A stretch of 64,000 nucleotides of DNA from AP-15 sp963812675 (GTDB lineage: Bacteria; Pseudomonadota; Alphaproteobacteria; ATCC43930; CGMCC-115725). The notes below the pieces were generated by a model, which saw only the letters and a list, made by a program, of their open reading frames with translations, was not told the DNA's origin and searched no databases. This document shows positions 62,675 through 64,000 of this stretch, piece after piece (positions within the stretch are counted from its first letter, which is position 1; each line of letters begins with the position of its first letter). The DNA is taken from positions 1-64,000 of the forward strand of contig CAWEWR010000002.1 in the NCBI GenBank assembly GCA_963812675.1, in the 5' to 3' direction. The translations under genes were made by a program, and so were the position numbers.

Positions 62675-63799
62675 TTACCGCGGCTGCCCCTTTGCCCAGG
62701 ACTCGAATTGCCCGAACAGCTCGTTTTTTTGCTCCGGGCTCAGCGGCGCGCCGCCGGAGGCTTGTTGCCGCTCGTCGATGAAGCGCGAGAATATCGCGCG
62801 GAGATCCTGCAGGTTAGGCGCGGCTGCCACTTGCGTATTCCTTTGCAGCCACTGCTCCGCAGGCGGGAAGCGCCGCCAGCCGGGGAGTTCTGCTGTGATG
62901 CTCACTTCATGCCACTTCGGGTGGTGCCCCGGATCGAGTAGCGACTGAAAGCCGGTGAAGAACGCTTCGACAAAATTGACCAGATTGCGATAACGCTCGG
63001 TCCCTTGCTGGAGGTTAGCGGCGACGAGCACGGCACCGACCGCGACGGTGTCGACTGGTTGGTCTTGCGGCACCACACCCGGATAGTCCGCGGCAGTGAG
63101 CCGGGTCGGGACATAGCTCGCAGTCACGGCAGGGTTGAGGGGAATGGCGAGGAAGTGAAGTCCGTCAGCCGCATTCAGGTTATGGAAGATCGGCGCCGGT
63201 TTACCGGCGACGAACGCCATGGCGGCGATTTCGCCGCGATGCAGCTTGTCGAGCGCCACCTCCTGATCATCGTTTGTCATCGCGGCCGGGATGTTCAGAA
63301 GTTCGAAGAGCCGCGCCGCCGTAATCGCCGTCCCGGCACCGCGCAGATCGACGTTGACCTTCTGATTTGCCAGGTCCGCAACCGATTTGATGTCTTGCCG
63401 CGCGAGAAGATGGAACTCCTCATTGTAGAGCTTGGTGATATAGGTAGCCCAGGATTCGATGCCGGGAAACAGGTTTTGCTGCCGCGCATAATCGAGCACA
63501 TCGATCTGGAGGATCGCCATGTCGATGCCGCGGAGCAGCTTGAGATCGGTGATATTCTGCAGGGCGCCCTTGCCGATGACCGGCAAAACCCGCCGCGTCG
63601 CCCCATCGTCGATCACATTTGCGAGATCTTCGGCAATCCGCACCGATATTCCGGCGGCCCGCGCCGTCTCGAGTTCGACGACACCTCGGTTCACCACACC
63701 GATTTCGGGAGGCGGCGCTGCGGTCTTCGAGAGCGCCAGCCGAGCGATCGGCAGAACCAGGATGCAAACGATTGCTGCCGTAATGATCCGATGGTTCAT
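62675..63799 (-). CDS. TAXI-family TRAP transporter solute-binding protein
   Basis: The 374-aa protein begins MNHRIITAAIVCILVLPIAR (signal or anchor). Its body has GTAITAARLFELLNIPAAMT, LDKLHRGEIAAMAFVAGKP and DYPGVVPQDQPVDTVAVGAV. These fit the TAXI family of TRAP-associated solute binders. No TRAP permease gene is present in the window. The start overlaps the stop of the edge gene by 4 bases (ATGA), suggesting one operon. The ligand is unknown. Confidence 0.85.
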   Translation of the reverse strand: MNHRIITAAIVCILVLPIARLALSKTAAPPPEIGVVNRGVVELETARAAGISVRIAEDLANVIDDGATRRVLPVIGKGALQNITDLKLLRGIDMAILQIDVLDYARQQNLFPGIESWATYITKLYNEEFHLLARQDIKSVADLANQKVNVDLRGAGTAITAARLFELLNIPAAMTNDDQEVALDKLHRGEIAAMAFVAGKPAPIFHNLNAADGLHFLAIPLNPAVTASYVPTRLTAADYPGVVPQDQPVDTVAVGAVLVAANLQQGTERYRNLVNFVEAFFTGFQSLLDPGHHPKWHEVSITAELPGWRRFPPAEQWLQRNTQVAAAPNLQDLRAIFSRFIDERQQASGGAPLSPEQKNELFGQFESWAKGQPR

Positions 63800-64000
63800 T
63801 GGAAGCTCTTTCCCCTGCTTGTCTCGAGGCTCAGCCGACGTTTGGCGTCGGCCACGCCGAGGTCGCGAGCACGACTGTACCACGACCGGGCCTCAGCCGG
63901 ATTGGCTTGCAGCTTGCCAAGGCCGAGCCGGCCGAGAAATTCCGGATCGAAGGTCGCTCCAAGGCGCAGTGCTGCCCGCCCGTCACCGGCACCGGCCGCG
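63796..64000 (-). CDS. Sel1/TPR-like repeat protein, C-terminal end (cut by right edge)
   Basis: I translated this directly on the minus strand. The last 67 residues are open from the edge to TGA 63796. They contain AALRLGATFDPEFLGRLGLG and ARSWYSRARDLGVADAKRRL, the ARxWYxRAxxLGxxxAxxxL pattern of Sel1 repeats. The stop overlaps the start of the TAXI-type gene. The main part of the gene lies outside the window. Confidence 0.75.
   Translation of the reverse strand, partial: AAGAGDGRAALRLGATFDPEFLGRLGLGKLQANPAEARSWYSRARDLGVADAKRRLSLETSRGKSFQ

Overview
The window is GC-rich chromosomal DNA from an alphaproteobacterium. Families largely confined to that class are present: a DUF1013/TrcR-type regulator (37311-37886) divergent from a DUF1192 protein, a DUF1153/SciP-type regulator (57202-57465), a DUF1476 F1F0-ATPase zeta-type inhibitor (28168-28488), and two DUF465 genes beside purEK. 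The order or genus cannot be fixed from this sequence. There are no rRNA or tRNA genes, CRISPR arrays, complete insertion sequences or phage genes. Several families of short palindromic repeats lie between genes, and one sits inside a gene.

Left part (1-10.6 kb): the start of a DUF482 acyltransferase-like gene cut by the edge; a secreted protein of unknown function; a PQQ alcohol-dehydrogenase-type propeller fused to a C-terminal cupredoxin; then a leftward series of phosphoketolase, DUF3775, MpaB-type oxygenase, a 374-aa protein of unknown family and a UGSC-family protein. The UGSC gene carries an in-frame TGA exactly at the U of its UGSC motif, so it reads as a selenoprotein with a plausible SECIS hairpin behind the UGA. 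This is the most striking item in the window. A CBS-domain protein closes the section.

10.7-13.3 kb: a small electron-transfer cluster with a dihaem c4-type lipoprotein, a Cyc2-like outer-membrane porin with an N-terminal haem site, and a divergent class I cytochrome c. From 13.3 to 23.1 kb there is a tandem universal stress protein; an operon of AtzG-like small subunit, amidase, flavin-dependent acyl-CoA-dehydrogenase-type enzyme and ferritin-like diiron protein; an SDR; a methyltransferase; and a SAM-domain/class III cyclase/ATPase/TPR protein interrupted in frame by a palindromic repeat.

23.1-44 kb: a decayed stretch with a repeat, a VapBC-type toxin-antitoxin pair running closely into a CoA-transferase and a TauD-type dioxygenase, a DEAD-box helicase with a structured leader, DUF1476, an NRDE protein, an orphan purS, a hybrid histidine kinase, a solute-binding protein coupled to a class II aldolase, a copper-type P1B ATPase, an esterase, the DUF1192/TrcR pair, an acyl-CoA synthetase, a Rieske oxygenase and a secreted sorbosone-dehydrogenase-like propeller with a clear terminator.

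44-64 kb: DUF465, ubiX, TIGR02444, DUF465, purE and purK; a large Cache-PAS-HisKA-REC-REC-Hpt kinase; a 2-oxoacid dehydrogenase operon (E1 alpha, E1 beta, E2, YccF; no E3) broken by a palindromic repeat; a GMC oxidoreductase; a VOC protein; SciP; and two catabolic or transport groups (TauD-MFS-zinc alcohol dehydrogenase, and two orphan solute-binding proteins with the end of a Sel1-like gene at the right edge). Overall the window looks like a versatile heterotroph with many small-molecule oxidation genes, plus a respiratory cytochrome module and a selenoprotein locus.
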